64,000 nt of DNA from Alistipes sp. (GTDB lineage: Bacteria; Bacteroidota; Bacteroidia; Bacteroidales; Rikenellaceae): the NCBI GenBank assembly GCA_017547175.1, contig JAFYQI010000007.1, positions 1 through 64,000 of the forward strand, written 5' to 3'. Shown in pieces: positions 43,865-53,523 of the stretch (position 1 is its first letter; each line of letters opens with the position of its first letter). The translations under genes were made by a program, and so were the position numbers. Below the pieces are notes generated by a model that was not told the origin of the DNA, searched no databases, and saw nothing but the letters and a program-made list of their open reading frames with translations.

Positions 43865-45730
43865 CTATCGTTTCACCTGCTGTTCGATCACCGACACCAG
43901 ACTCACACCGGCCTCATAGACCTCCTGCATCTGCGCCGAAGCGGCAGGCGAATACTGCGCCTCGTCGCATTGCGTAATGATCTGCGAAAAACGTTGAGCC
44001 TCCTCGTGCGAAATACCACGTTTGGCAAGCTCCTCGCGCACGTGCTCCTTCGTCAGGTTTGCAACGGGAATGTTGAAACGATCACCCATATAACCCCAAA
44101 GGGCTCGCAGCATCTCCTCATAGAAAGCGTGACGTTGCTGTGCCTCCATATATTGGCGAGCAGCACGGAATCGTTGCAAAGCAACCTTATTGGCTCGTTT
44201 TCCGCGCACCAAAACCAAATTCTGCGATTCGCGAATCTTGTGGCGAAGTGTCTGATAAATCACCCCGAAAAGGAGCGCAATCACGCCCAACAGAATCCAA
44301 TAAAGGCGACTGAAGATCAGCGGCTCACGCACAGGTTTTAGCTGCGAGGCTCCCAACTTGATAAAGCGAATATCCTCGCCGAGCAACTTCACCTCCTCCT
44401 TGGTCAAACCACGACCGGGCATCACCATCGTCTCCGACGAGGTTCCCTTGGTGTCGGGCGTAATCTCCATCATAAGCGGTTTCGATGCAAGGGTGTGGTA
44501 TTGCCCCTGCGTCGGATCAAAATAGGAGAACTCCACAATCGGCACCTCAAATTGGCCCTCGGCGCGTGCAATAAAGGGATACTCAAATTGGCGGTAACCC
44601 GTAATACCAGCAGCCGTCGCATGAATTGCCTCCGTCGTTTTGACATTATACTGCTCGAACGACGAGGGGAGCGTCAACGTAGGAGCTTGCACAAAGGTCA
44701 AATTACCCGTACCCGAGACACGCACCGTATAGGTGGCTGCCGAGTTTGCCGCCAACTGTTCATTAGGGGGTGTACACTCCATGGTAAATTGACCGACAGC
44801 CCCCGAAAAACTTGCCGGAGCACCGTTCGGTAACGGCTTCACGGTAATCATCGTCGGTTGGCTTTGCACCTTGCGCGGCACATTATACACCTCATGTCCC
44901 GACCCGAAGAAGGGGTCGTAATTACGGCTCTGCACCACCACCTGCGCCACGACAGTCATCCCCATCGGGTCTATACGCAGCTGTCCTGCCTGCTGGGGAT
45001 AGAGCAACCAATCACCCAACACATAGGTTTCATACACCTTGCCGTTGTAGGTCTCGCGACTTGACTGTGCATTGGTCTTTTTATTGACCAAATCTTGCGC
45101 CCAAAAACCATTGAAGGCAGGGGTCGCATCGAACGAATAATCAACAAACGGAACGCGCGTATAGAGTTTATAGGTGACGTGCAACGGCTCGTTTTTATAA
45201 ACCGACTGCTTCGAAATCACGGCTCGAAGCAGAATATCTTCCTCCGAAATGCGATTCTGCACATTCGAACGATTTACGTCGCGCTGCTGTTGACGTTGGG
45301 TTGTCGATCCTTGCGGCGACTCCACTTCGCCTTCATCCACCACCTGAATCGGAAGCGGATTGGTACGCACCACCTCACCATCGACCGCCACTTCAGCCAC
45401 ACCGATCGTGATGTTACCCGCCGTTTTAGGCAGCAGGACGAAGGTATAGGTGTTGTTGACGTTCTTGGTCATCGATCCGTTGATGATCTGAATCGACGAG
45501 CCGGTCGAGATGACAGGTCCGGCCAAGACATCAAAGCCCTCGAACGAAGGGGCCTTGAACGAATCGGAATCGGGCTTGGCATTGAGCGAAAACTCCACAC
45601 GGAAACTCTCACCCAGCGCCACCGTCAGGGGCGACGAAGCCTCAAAAACAGGCTTGCCCGCCGCCCAAGCCGTAAAGGTTTGGACGAGGAGCAAGACAAG
45701 TATTGTACATGTAACTTTTAGTTGTTTCAT
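43865..45730 (-). CDS. BatD-family membrane protein
   Basis: The 621-residue protein has a signal peptide (1-23), a long periplasmic beta-rich BatD region (VFEASSPLTVALGESFRVEF; GSMTKNVNNTYTFVLLPKTAG), one membrane helix (about 480-500) and a cytoplasmic tail. BatD takes part in the Bat aerotolerance complex. The MoxR ATPase and vWA partners BatA and BatB are absent; upstream is fumarase. A small hairpin (45738-45756) lies just before the start. Confidence 0.92.
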   Translation of the reverse strand: MKQLKVTCTILVLLLVQTFTAWAAGKPVFEASSPLTVALGESFRVEFSLNAKPDSDSFKAPSFEGFDVLAGPVISTGSSIQIINGSMTKNVNNTYTFVLLPKTAGNITIGVAEVAVDGEVVRTNPLPIQVVDEGEVESPQGSTTQRQQQRDVNRSNVQNRISEEDILLRAVISKQSVYKNEPLHVTYKLYTRVPFVDYSFDATPAFNGFWAQDLVNKKTNAQSSRETYNGKVYETYVLGDWLLYPQQAGQLRIDPMGMTVVAQVVVQSRNYDPFFGSGHEVYNVPRKVQSQPTMITVKPLPNGAPASFSGAVGQFTMECTPPNEQLAANSAATYTVRVSGTGNLTFVQAPTLTLPSSFEQYNVKTTEAIHATAAGITGYRQFEYPFIARAEGQFEVPIVEFSYFDPTQGQYHTLASKPLMMEITPDTKGTSSETMVMPGRGLTKEEVKLLGEDIRFIKLGASQLKPVREPLIFSRLYWILLGVIALLFGVIYQTLRHKIRESQNLVLVRGKRANKVALQRFRAARQYMEAQQRHAFYEEMLRALWGYMGDRFNIPVANLTKEHVREELAKRGISHEEAQRFSQIITQCDEAQYSPAASAQMQEVYEAGVSLVSVIEQQVKR

Positions 45731-45771
45731 AACAGGTCGTTTCCGAAACGGAAACGCAATAACCTCACGTT

Positions 45772-47385
45772 TTAGTGTTTGAAATCGGCAAAAAAATCGT
45801 TACCCTTGTCATCTACGATGATAAAGGCGGGGAAATTCTCGACGTAGATCTTACGCACGGCCTCCATACCCAACTCGGGGAAGTCTACCACCTCAACCGA
45901 CTTGATCGAGTTCTTGGCCAAGATAGCTGCCGGGCCACCGATCGAACCGAGGTAGAAACCGCCATGCTTCTGGCAAGCGTCGGTCACCTCCTGCGAGCGG
46001 TTACCCTTCGCCACCATCACCATCGAGCCACCCATCGACTGGAAGAGGTCCACATAGGGATCCATACGACCGGCCGTCGTGGGGCCAAACGAACCCGACG
46101 CCATACCCGCAGGGGTCTTGGCCGGACCGGCATAGTAAACGGGGTGCTTCTTGAAGTACTCAGGCATCGGCTCACCATTGTCAACCATCTGCTTGATGCG
46201 GGCGTGGGCAATATCACGAGCCACGATCAGCGTACCCTTCAGGTTCAGGCGCGTCTTGATCGGATACTTCGTGAGCGTCTCGCGCACCTTATCCATACCC
46301 TCGTCGAGATCGATCTCTACGGCGGGGCTCATAGCGGGAGCCTCGGCAGGCAAGAAACGGGCGGGATTCTTCTCCAGTTTCTCGAGGAAGATACCCTCGG
46401 GAGTGATCTTAGCCTTGATGTTGCGGTCGGCCGAGCAGCTTACACCAATGGCCACGGGGCACGAAGCAGCATGACGCGGAGCACGAATCACACGCACGTC
46501 GTGTACGAAATACTTACCACCGAACTGGGCACCGATACCGCTCTCGCGGCAGATCTTGAGCACCTTCTCCTCCCACTCCAGATCGCGGAAGCAGCGGCCA
46601 CCCTCGTTACCCGAGGTGGGCAGTTCATCGAGATAACCGGCCGAAGCCTTCTTCACGGTCGAGAGGCACATCTCGGCCGACGTACCGCCGATGCAGATAG
46701 CCAGGTGATAGGGCGGGCAGGCCGACGTACCGAGGTCCTTTATGTGCTCGGTGATGAACTTCGTGAGCGACTTTTCGTTCAGCAGCGCCTTAGTCTGCTG
46801 GTAGAGGAAGGTCTTGTTGGCCGAGCCACCACCCTTCGTAATGAAGAGGAACTCATACTCCATGCCCGGCTTACCGGCATAGATGTCAATCTGGGCGGGG
46901 AGGTTCGTAGCCGAGTTTTTCTCCTCGATCATCGTGAACGGCACGACCTGCGAGTAGCGCAGGTTACGCTCCTTGTAGGTCTCATACACACCGCGCGAGA
47001 TGTGCTCGGCATCGTCAGCGCCGGTCCACACATCCTCGCCCTTGTGGCCGATGCAGATGGCCGTACCCGTATCCTGGCAGGTCGGGAGTTCGCCCTCGGC
47101 AGCCACGCACTGGTTCATGAGCATCGTGTAAGCTACAAACTTATCGTTGTCCGTAGCCTCGGGATCGTTCAGAATATTGTTCAATTTCTGCAGGTGCGAC
47201 GAGCGCAGGTAGAACGACACGTCGCTGTAAGCCTCCTTCGAGAGGAGTTCAAGGCCCTTCGGGTCAACCTTCAAAATCTGACGGCCGTCGCACTCCACGA
47301 CCTTCACATAATCCGTCGTCAACAGACGATACTCGGTTTTGTCCTCCACGATGGGATAAGGCTCCTGATAGATAAAATCTGCCAT
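45772..47385 (-). CDS. Fumarate hydratase, class I (iron-sulfur)
   Basis: The enzyme interconverts fumarate and malate, central to the reductive TCA branch used by Bacteroidales for succinate formation. The 537-residue protein is the single-chain class I type: alpha part with Cys in [13 protein letters not shown] and [16 protein letters not shown], and beta part [13 protein letters not shown]. These Cys residues can ligate the [4Fe-4S] cluster. It has its own promoter with an unusual hairpin upstream. Confidence 0.95.
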   Translation of the reverse strand: MADFIYQEPYPIVEDKTEYRLLTTDYVKVVECDGRQILKVDPKGLELLSKEAYSDVSFYLRSSHLQKLNNILNDPEATDNDKFVAYTMLMNQCVAAEGELPTCQDTGTAICIGHKGEDVWTGADDAEHISRGVYETYKERNLRYSQVVPFTMIEEKNSATNLPAQIDIYAGKPGMEYEFLFITKGGGSANKTFLYQQTKALLNEKSLTKFITEHIKDLGTSACPPYHLAICIGGTSAEMCLSTVKKASAGYLDELPTSGNEGGRCFRDLEWEEKVLKICRESGIGAQFGGKYFVHDVRVIRAPRHAASCPVAIGVSCSADRNIKAKITPEGIFLEKLEKNPARFLPAEAPAMSPAVEIDLDEGMDKVRETLTKYPIKTRLNLKGTLIVARDIAHARIKQMVDNGEPMPEYFKKHPVYYAGPAKTPAGMASGSFGPTTAGRMDPYVDLFQSMGGSMVMVAKGNRSQEVTDACQKHGGFYLGSIGGPAAILAKNSIKSVEVVDFPELGMEAVRKIYVENFPAFIIVDDKGNDFFADFKH

Positions 47386-47466
47386 AGTTGTAGTGTTTTT
47401 TTATTGTTTTGTTTTTCTGTTTTTTCTGTTTTGTGGCGGATGCACTGCATCCAATCGACAAAAATA
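47386..47466 (-). promoter_or_regulatory. Fumarase -7 element and structured leader
   Basis: Minus strand -7 TATTTTTG (47459-47466); a -33 TTG lies at 47487-47489 (20-bp spacing). The transcript would begin almost at the small hairpin GGATGC-AGT-GCATCC (47438-47452), followed by an A/C-rich unstructured leader to the ATG. A 5'-terminal hairpin of this kind may stabilise mRNA. Confidence 0.6.
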
Positions 47467-47468
47467 CA

Positions 47469-47511
47469 AAAAACAATCCGTTTGCCCAACTTTTCGGCAA
47501 GGATTGTTTTT
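47469..47511. other. Inverted repeat spanning the fumarase -33 region
   Basis: AAAAACAATCC (47469-47479) pairs perfectly with GGATTGTTTTT (47501-47511), with an inner TTGCC/GGCAA. It lies immediately upstream of the -7 element and covers the predicted -33. It could be an operator or a terminator-like hairpin for stray transcription. Between it and 47649 nothing else is seen. Confidence 0.6.
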
Positions 47512-47649
47512 ACAAAACAAAAGGGGATAAATAAAGCGCAAAAGGGTTTTGGAAAATACCGGCAAAAAAAATCCCGAGGATCCACCCTCGCGTCCAACCT
47601 CTTTTTAAGCTTTTTTTTGATTGGTTTCTAAATTTATTTTGCACGATGA

Positions 47650-47679
47650 TTGCTTTCTCACTTTTATTTTGTAACTTTG
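47650..47679 (+). promoter_or_regulatory. Promoter of fba
   Basis: -33 TTG (47650-47652) and -7 TAACTTTG (47672-47679), spacing 19 bp. The leader of about 50 nt carries a short GCGC/GCGC hairpin. Confidence 0.7.
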
Positions 47680-47737
47680 CATCGCGCAAAGCGCGAAGCC
47701 TTGAGCAATCATTTAATTTACATAAACACAAACAATT

Positions 47738-48733
47738 ATGGTATCTTACAAGGAGCTGGGTCTGGTAAACACGCGCGAGATGTTTGCCAAGGCCATTGAG
47801 GGTGGTTACGCCATTCCCGCCTTTAACTTCAACAACATGGAGCAGATGCAGGCCATTATCTCGGCTTGCGTAGAGTGCTCGTCGCCCGTAATTCTGCAGG
47901 TTTCGTCGGGTGCCCGCAAGTATGCAAACCAGACGCTGCTGCGCTACATGGCACAGGGTGCCGTTGAGTATGCCAAGGAGTTGGGTAAGAATATTCCCAT
48001 CGTACTGCACCTCGACCACGGCAACTCGTTCGAGCTGTGCAAGAGCTGCATCGACATGGGCTTCTCGTCGGTGATGATCGACGGTTCGCACCTCCCCTAC
48101 GAGGAGAACATCGCTCTCACGAAGCAGGTTGTAGAGTACGCACACGCTCACGATGTAACCGTTGAGGGTGAGCTCGGCGTATTGGCCGGTGTAGAGGACG
48201 AGGTTTCGGCCGAGGTTTCGAACTACACGCGTCCCGAGGAGGTAATCGACTTCGTAACGAAGACCGGCGTAGATTCGCTCGCCATCTCGATCGGTACGTC
48301 GCACGGTGCCAACAAGTTCAAGCCCGAGCAGTGCACGCGCAACGAGGAGGGTATCCTGGTTCCGCCCGAACTGCGTTTCGACATCCTGGCCGAGATCGAG
48401 GCTAAGCTCCCCGGTTTCCCCATCGTACTGCACGGTTCGTCGTCGGTACCCCAGGAGTATGTTAAGATCATCAACGAGTACGGTGGCGCCTTGAAGGACG
48501 CTATCGGTATTCCCGAGGAGCAGCTGCGCAAGGCCGCCAAGAGCGCCGTTTGCAAGATCAACATCGACTCGGACGGCCGTCTGGCTATGACCGCTGCCGT
48601 ACGCAAAGTGATGGTTGAGAAGCCCGCCGAGTTCGACCCCCGCAAGTACCTGGGTCCGGCTCGCGATGAGTTGAAGAAGCTCTACATGCACAAGTGCGAG
48701 AACGTGCTTGGCTCGGCCGGCAAGGCTGAGTAA
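47738..48733 (+). CDS. fba: Class II fructose-bisphosphate aldolase
   Basis: The enzyme splits fructose 1,6-bisphosphate in glycolysis and makes it in gluconeogenesis, using zinc. The 331-residue protein has the class II motifs: PAFNFNNMEQMQAI, LHLDHG, MIDGSHLPYEENI, VEGELGVLAGVED and SIGTSHGANKFK. Strong codon bias, own promoter and terminator. Length is normal. Confidence 0.97.
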   Translation: MVSYKELGLVNTREMFAKAIEGGYAIPAFNFNNMEQMQAIISACVECSSPVILQVSSGARKYANQTLLRYMAQGAVEYAKELGKNIPIVLHLDHGNSFELCKSCIDMGFSSVMIDGSHLPYEENIALTKQVVEYAHAHDVTVEGELGVLAGVEDEVSAEVSNYTRPEEVIDFVTKTGVDSLAISIGTSHGANKFKPEQCTRNEEGILVPPELRFDILAEIEAKLPGFPIVLHGSSSVPQEYVKIINEYGGALKDAIGIPEEQLRKAAKSAVCKINIDSDGRLAMTAAVRKVMVEKPAEFDPRKYLGPARDELKKLYMHKCENVLGSAGKAE

Positions 48734-48768
48734 GGATGTAGTTTCACATCTCACACATGCAAAATCAG

Positions 48769-48793
48769 GGTACCTTCGGGTACCTTTTTTTTT
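48769..48793 (+). terminator. Terminator after fba
   Basis: GGTACC-TTCG-GGTACC stem followed by nine T. Confidence 0.85.
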
Positions 48794-48848
48794 ATGGCTC
48801 TACCAATTATCTTTCAAGCAGAAACATGCAACTCTCAACTTTTTTTAC

Positions 48849-48856
48849 TATCTTTG
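48849..48856 (+). promoter_or_regulatory. -7 element for the CE7-like esterase
   Basis: TATCTTTG lies 25 bp before the ATG. No clear -33 element is seen. Confidence 0.6.
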
Positions 48857-48881
48857 GGAACATGTAAATTCATAATCCGCT

Positions 48882-50174
48882 ATGAGACGTTTTGTACTGA
48901 CCCTTTTTGCACTGCTTTTCTCCTTAACCGGCATGGCCCAGGTGAAGGCTGGTGCCCCCTATGTCGATTTTACGGTCCTTGCCGACCACGCCGACTGCCA
49001 CTACCGCATCGGTGAAGAGCCTCGCCTGCGAATTTTCGCCAAAGAGGGAGGCTCGGGACTAAACGGCATACAGATTCACTACGAGGCAGGCAACGACCGT
49101 ATGGATCCCGACATGAGAGGAACGACCACCTTCCTGCGTGGCGAGGCTCACGTTCCCGTTGGGACGATGACCACGCCGGGCTTCCGCTACTGCACACTGC
49201 ACTTCAGCGTCAAGGGAGAACGTTACACCGAAACAGTCAAGGTGGGATTCTCGGCCAAAGAGATCGAACCGACCATCGTCAACCCGCTCGATTTCGATCT
49301 GTTTTGGTTTCAGACCCTAAAAAAGGCAGAAAAGTTGCCGTTGGTGAGCGAGGTTGTAGAGATTCCCGAATTCACGACCGAAGAGATTCGTACCCTCATG
49401 GTACGCATCCCCTGCGACGAACAAGGCGGCTCGATCTACGGTTATGTTTCGATTCCCAACGACGGTGAGAAACACCCCGTTCTGCTGGTTCCTCCCGGAG
49501 CAGGCACCAAGCGTATTAACCCCTCCACGATCTATGCCAAGGCAGGTTTTATCACCTTCACGATGGAGGTACACGGCATGCCGATGAACGCTTCGGACGA
49601 ATTTATCGCCTCGGAAAAGGAGCGTCTGGGCGACTATTGGTTTACGGGTATTGAGGACCGCGACACCTACTACTACAAGCGCATCTATACGGGTTGTGTG
49701 CGCGCAATCGACTACCTGATGACCCTCTCGGAATGGGATGGAGAGAACGTCGGCGTAACGGGAGGAAGCCAGGGTGGCGCCTTGAGTATCGTCACAGCAG
49801 CGCTCCACCCCGACGTGGATTTCGTAGCCTCGTTCTACCCCGCCCTTTCGGATGTAAGCGGTTACCAGGTAGGGCGTGCCGGAGGTTGGCCACGCATGTT
49901 CGTAAACGCCAATGATCGTCCCGAAATCAACCACAAAAAGGCTCTGCGCGTGATGGGGTACTACGATGTCGTAAACTTCGCTCGTCGCGTAAAGTGTCCG
50001 GGCTTTTACAACTACGGTTTCAACGACAACACCTGCCCGCCAACCTCGGTACGCGCAGCCCTGAATGTCATCAAAGCGCCTAAGGTGATTATCGAAAATC
50101 CCGCGTCTTATCACTGGCGCTACAAAGAGGTACACATGGATGCTATTGAGTGGATGAAGAACCAATGCAAATAG
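48882..50174 (+). CDS. Acetylxylan-esterase-like (CE7/AXE1) hydrolase
   Basis: CE7 esterases remove acetyl groups from xylan fragments and related sugars. The 430-residue protein has a signal peptide (1-20), an N-terminal beta domain (about 25-130) and the AXE1-type hydrolase domain with Ser296 in GGSQGG, the conserved Asp in FNDNTCPP and His in SYHWRY. It is exported. No other xylan genes are adjacent, so the true substrate is uncertain. Confidence 0.88.
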   Translation: MRRFVLTLFALLFSLTGMAQVKAGAPYVDFTVLADHADCHYRIGEEPRLRIFAKEGGSGLNGIQIHYEAGNDRMDPDMRGTTTFLRGEAHVPVGTMTTPGFRYCTLHFSVKGERYTETVKVGFSAKEIEPTIVNPLDFDLFWFQTLKKAEKLPLVSEVVEIPEFTTEEIRTLMVRIPCDEQGGSIYGYVSIPNDGEKHPVLLVPPGAGTKRINPSTIYAKAGFITFTMEVHGMPMNASDEFIASEKERLGDYWFTGIEDRDTYYYKRIYTGCVRAIDYLMTLSEWDGENVGVTGGSQGGALSIVTAALHPDVDFVASFYPALSDVSGYQVGRAGGWPRMFVNANDRPEINHKKALRVMGYYDVVNFARRVKCPGFYNYGFNDNTCPPTSVRAALNVIKAPKVIIENPASYHWRYKEVHMDAIEWMKNQCK

Positions 50175-50225
50175 GCCATTTCACCCGACAATTCACCCCA
50201 TAGGATGTGCTTTTTGGCGAAGGTC

Positions 50226-50255
50226 TTGTTTTTTGCAGGAAAAGGTGTATCTTTG
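50226..50255 (+). promoter_or_regulatory. Promoter of gpsA-pgi
   Basis: -33 TTG (50226-50228) and -7 TATCTTTG (50248-50255), spacing 19 bp, 28 bp before ATG 50284. Confidence 0.7.
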
Positions 50256-50283
50256 TAAAAGGTAAAAAACGAAAATTTCCGTT

Positions 50284-51291
50284 ATGGAGTACAAAATAAC
50301 TACTTCGGCTCGCTGCGCCGTGATCGGCTACGGCACCTGGGCTACGGCGCTGGTGGATGTACTGACTAAAAATGAGGCAAAAGTGGGCTGGTATGTACGC
50401 AACCCCGAGGTGCTTGAATCGATCCGCACGGAGGGTCGCAACGTACGTTACTTATGCGATTTGGAGCTCAACACGGAGCGTATCGCGGCTTCGGACGATC
50501 TGAATGAGGTGGTAGCCAATGCCGACATCATCGTTATGGCCATGCCGTCAGCCTATATCAAATCGTTCCTCGAGCCGCTCACCGTGTCGCTGCAAGACAA
50601 GTTTATTGTGTCGGCCGTCAAGGGTATCGTGCCGGGCGACTACAAAACCGTTGTGGAGTATCTGCACGACCACTACGAACTCTCCTACAAGCAGATTGGC
50701 CTGATTACAGGCCCGTCACATGCCGAGGAGGTGGCTCGTGAGCGTCTTTCGTACCTCACGGTAGTCTGCACCGATCCTGAGAATGCCCAATGCCTCGGCC
50801 AAAAACTCGCCACGAAGTATATCCACCTAAGCTACTCGCAGGACCTCTATGGTACGGAATACGCCGCCATTCTGAAGAACATCTACGCGCTGGCCGCCGG
50901 TATGGCCATCGGCTTGGGTTATGGCGACAATTTCCTCGCCGTGCTGATCTCGAACAGCGCCGCGGAGATGACCCGTTTCCTCCAGGAGAGCTACCCCTAC
51001 GAGCGTAACACGCAAACTTCGGCCTACTTGGGAGACCTCCTCGTGACGAGCTACTCGATCCACAGCCGCAACCGCCGCCTGGGTCTGATGATCGGCCATG
51101 GCTGCTCGGTGAAGACGGCCCTGAACGAGATGACCATGGTGGCCGAGGGCTACTTTGCCGCCGACTGCATTCGTCACATCAACTTCCGCCACAAAGTAGA
51201 CATGCCGATTGCCGACATGGTCTATACCGTTCTCTACGAAAAGGCCTCGGCTCGTAAGTCGATGAAAGCGCTCAGCTCAAAATTGATCTAA
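50284..51291 (+). CDS. gpsA: Glycerol-3-phosphate dehydrogenase [NAD(P)+]
   Basis: GpsA makes sn-glycerol 3-phosphate from dihydroxyacetone phosphate for phospholipids. The 335-residue protein has the nucleotide site as GYGTWATA (15-22, instead of GxGxxG), the conserved [18 protein letters not shown], and [24 protein letters not shown] with the catalytic Lys. It precedes pgi by 22 bp, forming an operon that links lipid and sugar metabolism. Confidence 0.94.
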   Translation: MEYKITTSARCAVIGYGTWATALVDVLTKNEAKVGWYVRNPEVLESIRTEGRNVRYLCDLELNTERIAASDDLNEVVANADIIVMAMPSAYIKSFLEPLTVSLQDKFIVSAVKGIVPGDYKTVVEYLHDHYELSYKQIGLITGPSHAEEVARERLSYLTVVCTDPENAQCLGQKLATKYIHLSYSQDLYGTEYAAILKNIYALAAGMAIGLGYGDNFLAVLISNSAAEMTRFLQESYPYERNTQTSAYLGDLLVTSYSIHSRNRRLGLMIGHGCSVKTALNEMTMVAEGYFAADCIRHINFRHKVDMPIADMVYTVLYEKASARKSMKALSSKLI

Positions 51292-51313
51292 ACCAAATCA
51301 ATCTAATACTACC

Positions 51314-52636
51314 ATGAAAATCGATTATTCGAAAACCGGTTATGAAATTTCGGCCGAAATGAAGGCCAAAGCATTAGCAGCCAACGCTCTGCTCCACTCG
51401 GGCGAGGGCAAAGGCAACGACTTCCTGGGATGGGTTGCACTCCCCTCATCGATCTCGGACGCCGATCTTGACGCCATTGTGGCTGCCGCCGCGAAGTTGC
51501 GCGAAAAGTGCGACCTGGTAATCTGCATCGGTATCGGCGGTTCGTACCTCGGTGCCAAGGCCGTTTTGGAGGCCATGTCGAATCCGTTCCAGCTGTTGAA
51601 GAAAAAGCAGGAGAATCCGACGGTAGTTTTTGCCGGCCAGAACATTTCGGAGGACTACACCTACGAGTTGATGGAGGCTGCCAAAGAGCACTCGATCGGC
51701 GCAATTGTCATCTCGAAGTCGGGTACGACGACCGAGCCGGCCATCGCTTTCCGCCTGATCAAGGCCGAAATTGAAGCTCGCTATGGTAAAGCAGAGGCTG
51801 CCGAGCGCATCGTAGCCGTTACGGATAAGGCTCGTGGCGCATTGAAGACCCTCGCTACGGATGAAGGTTACCCCACGTTCGTGATTCCGGACGATGTAGG
51901 TGGTCGTTTCTCGGTGCTGACCCCCGTAGGTCTGCTTCCGTTGGCTGTAGCAGGCGTAGACGTTCGCGCTTTGGTAAAGGGCGCCCAGCAAATGGAAGCC
52001 CAGACGGCTGAGGGCGTAGCCTTCGAGGAGAATCCGGCAGCGATCTATGCAGCCGTTCGCAACCTCCTGTACGCCGATGGTAAGAAGATCGAGATCCTCG
52101 GTTCGTACGAGCCTAAGCTGCAATACATCAACGAGTGGTGGAAGCAGCTCTACGGCGAGTCGGAAGGCAAGGAGGGCAAGGGTATCTTCCCGGCCAGCGT
52201 AACCCTCACGGCCGATCTGCACTCGATGGGTCAGTATATCCAGGAGGGTGAGCGCACCCTCTTCGAGACGATTATCTCGGTCGTTGAGCCGAAGCACCTG
52301 GTAGTTATCGAGGCTGACGAGCAGAATCTTGACGGTCTGAACTTCATGGCCGGCAAGCGTATTTCGGAGGTCAATCGCATGGCCGAGCTGGGTGTACAGC
52401 TGGCTCACGTAGATGGTGGCGTACCCAACATCCGCGTCGAGATCCCGACCATCGACGAAGCTACGATTGGTGGTCTGCTCTACTTCTTCGAGAAGGCTTG
52501 CGGTATCAGCGGCTACATCCTGGGGGTTAATCCCTTCGACCAGCCGGGCGTGGAGGCCTACAAGAAGAATATGTTTGCCCTTCTGGACAAGCCGGGCTAC
52601 GAGGAGGCTTCAAAGGCTATCAAGGCTCGCCTGTAA
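51314..52636 (+). CDS. pgi: Glucose-6-phosphate isomerase
   Basis: The enzyme interconverts glucose 6-phosphate and fructose 6-phosphate. The 440-residue protein is the short bacterial type with [49 protein letters not shown] and [14 protein letters not shown]. Strong codon bias. It follows gpsA and ends at a strong terminator. Confidence 0.97.
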   Translation: MKIDYSKTGYEISAEMKAKALAANALLHSGEGKGNDFLGWVALPSSISDADLDAIVAAAAKLREKCDLVICIGIGGSYLGAKAVLEAMSNPFQLLKKKQENPTVVFAGQNISEDYTYELMEAAKEHSIGAIVISKSGTTTEPAIAFRLIKAEIEARYGKAEAAERIVAVTDKARGALKTLATDEGYPTFVIPDDVGGRFSVLTPVGLLPLAVAGVDVRALVKGAQQMEAQTAEGVAFEENPAAIYAAVRNLLYADGKKIEILGSYEPKLQYINEWWKQLYGESEGKEGKGIFPASVTLTADLHSMGQYIQEGERTLFETIISVVEPKHLVVIEADEQNLDGLNFMAGKRISEVNRMAELGVQLAHVDGGVPNIRVEIPTIDEATIGGLLYFFEKACGISGYILGVNPFDQPGVEAYKKNMFALLDKPGYEEASKAIKARL

Positions 52637-52656
52637 CAGACAGTTCTAACTAACTC

Positions 52657-52689
52657 AAGGTGCCAATCTTCGTGGAGGATTGGCACCTT
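52657..52689 (+). terminator. Terminator after pgi
   Basis: AAGGTGCCAATC / GATTGGCACCTT, a 12-bp perfect stem, then TTATTATAAA. Confidence 0.85.
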
Positions 52690-52795
52690 TATTATAAATA
52701 GGTCTCAATGGCTACTTCACCAATCGATTTTCAACCCAGAATCCGAAAACCTGGCACGAGACGTGGAGAGGGAATTCCTTCCCATAGTTACATGT

Positions 52796-53443
52796 ATGCG
52801 CGTACGCCCGATCCTGATTCTGATTCTGCTGACTACCTCTGTAGCCATTATTGGTTGGATGTATTATGCCGTTCTGCGCACCATCGACAAGGAGCCGAAA
52901 CACTCCCACCACAAAGTGATTACCGACCTGGATGCGTGTTGTCGTGACAAACACATCAAATCGGCTCAATACGCCCATTTCGCCTCGGTAGCCGAGCAGG
53001 AAAACCTTCCCTCGGCTCTCGGGTTGTTTCGCGCCTTGGCTCACTCCGAGCGTATCCAAGAGCACTATTGCGCCCTGGTGATTCATCGTCTGGGTGGCCA
53101 CTACACACCACCGAAACGCATTCTCCTCTTTCGGGGGAATACGGCAAGCAATCTACTTCGCAGCATCGCCCTGGAACAGATGCGCCCCGACACGCTCCTT
53201 CACCAACATATCGGAAGACACCTTTACGGCGGGAATCGCATGGCGGCACAAGCGTTGATATGGGCGGCGGCGGCAGATCGACAACATCTCCTGCTGTTGC
53301 AACAGGCTCATGCAGCACTATGCACGGACCACACCATGCGCTATACGGTCTGCCCTCGATGCGGCAATATCTATCAACTTGATTCGCAAGACCCCTTCTG
53401 CCCCCATTGTTTGACCGACAGTCGGGAATTTGTTCTGTTTTAA
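52796..53443 (+). CDS. Membrane-anchored rubrerythrin-like protein
   Basis: The 215-residue protein has one N-terminal membrane helix (about 5-26), a rubrerythrin-like four-helix region (about 50-175; QYAHFASVAEQENLPSALG) and a C-terminal rubredoxin-type domain with four Cys (CPRCGNIY at 186-193; FCPHC at 201-205). Rubrerythrins are normally soluble peroxidases of anaerobes. Several ligand positions of the diiron site look replaced: no GESQA Glu is seen and the second ExxH reads DRQH (161-164). ATG 52796 is chosen; 52763 is an alternative. No clear promoter is seen. Confidence 0.8.
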   Translation: MRVRPILILILLTTSVAIIGWMYYAVLRTIDKEPKHSHHKVITDLDACCRDKHIKSAQYAHFASVAEQENLPSALGLFRALAHSERIQEHYCALVIHRLGGHYTPPKRILLFRGNTASNLLRSIALEQMRPDTLLHQHIGRHLYGGNRMAAQALIWAAAADRQHLLLLQQAHAALCTDHTMRYTVCPRCGNIYQLDSQDPFCPHCLTDSREFVLF

Positions 53444-53468
53444 GCTCTCTCCGATCGCGGACATTCAC

Positions 53469-53503
53469 AAAAAAAGGGTACTCTTTCCACAAGAGCACCC
53501 TTT
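53469..53503. terminator. Terminator after yebC (both directions)
   Basis: AAAGGGTACTCTT / AAGAGCACCCTTT with one G-T wobble and a five-base loop; T run on the minus-strand side. The convergent rubrerythrin-like gene ends 30 bp upstream. Confidence 0.8.
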
Positions 53504-53523
53504 CATTTCTGCGAAGGTCACCT

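Noticed and set aside
45775-47631. 618-codon open frame opposite fumarase
   Set aside because: Low-complexity Leu/His/Arg composition with no family features; explained by the codon bias of the fumarase gene on the other strand.
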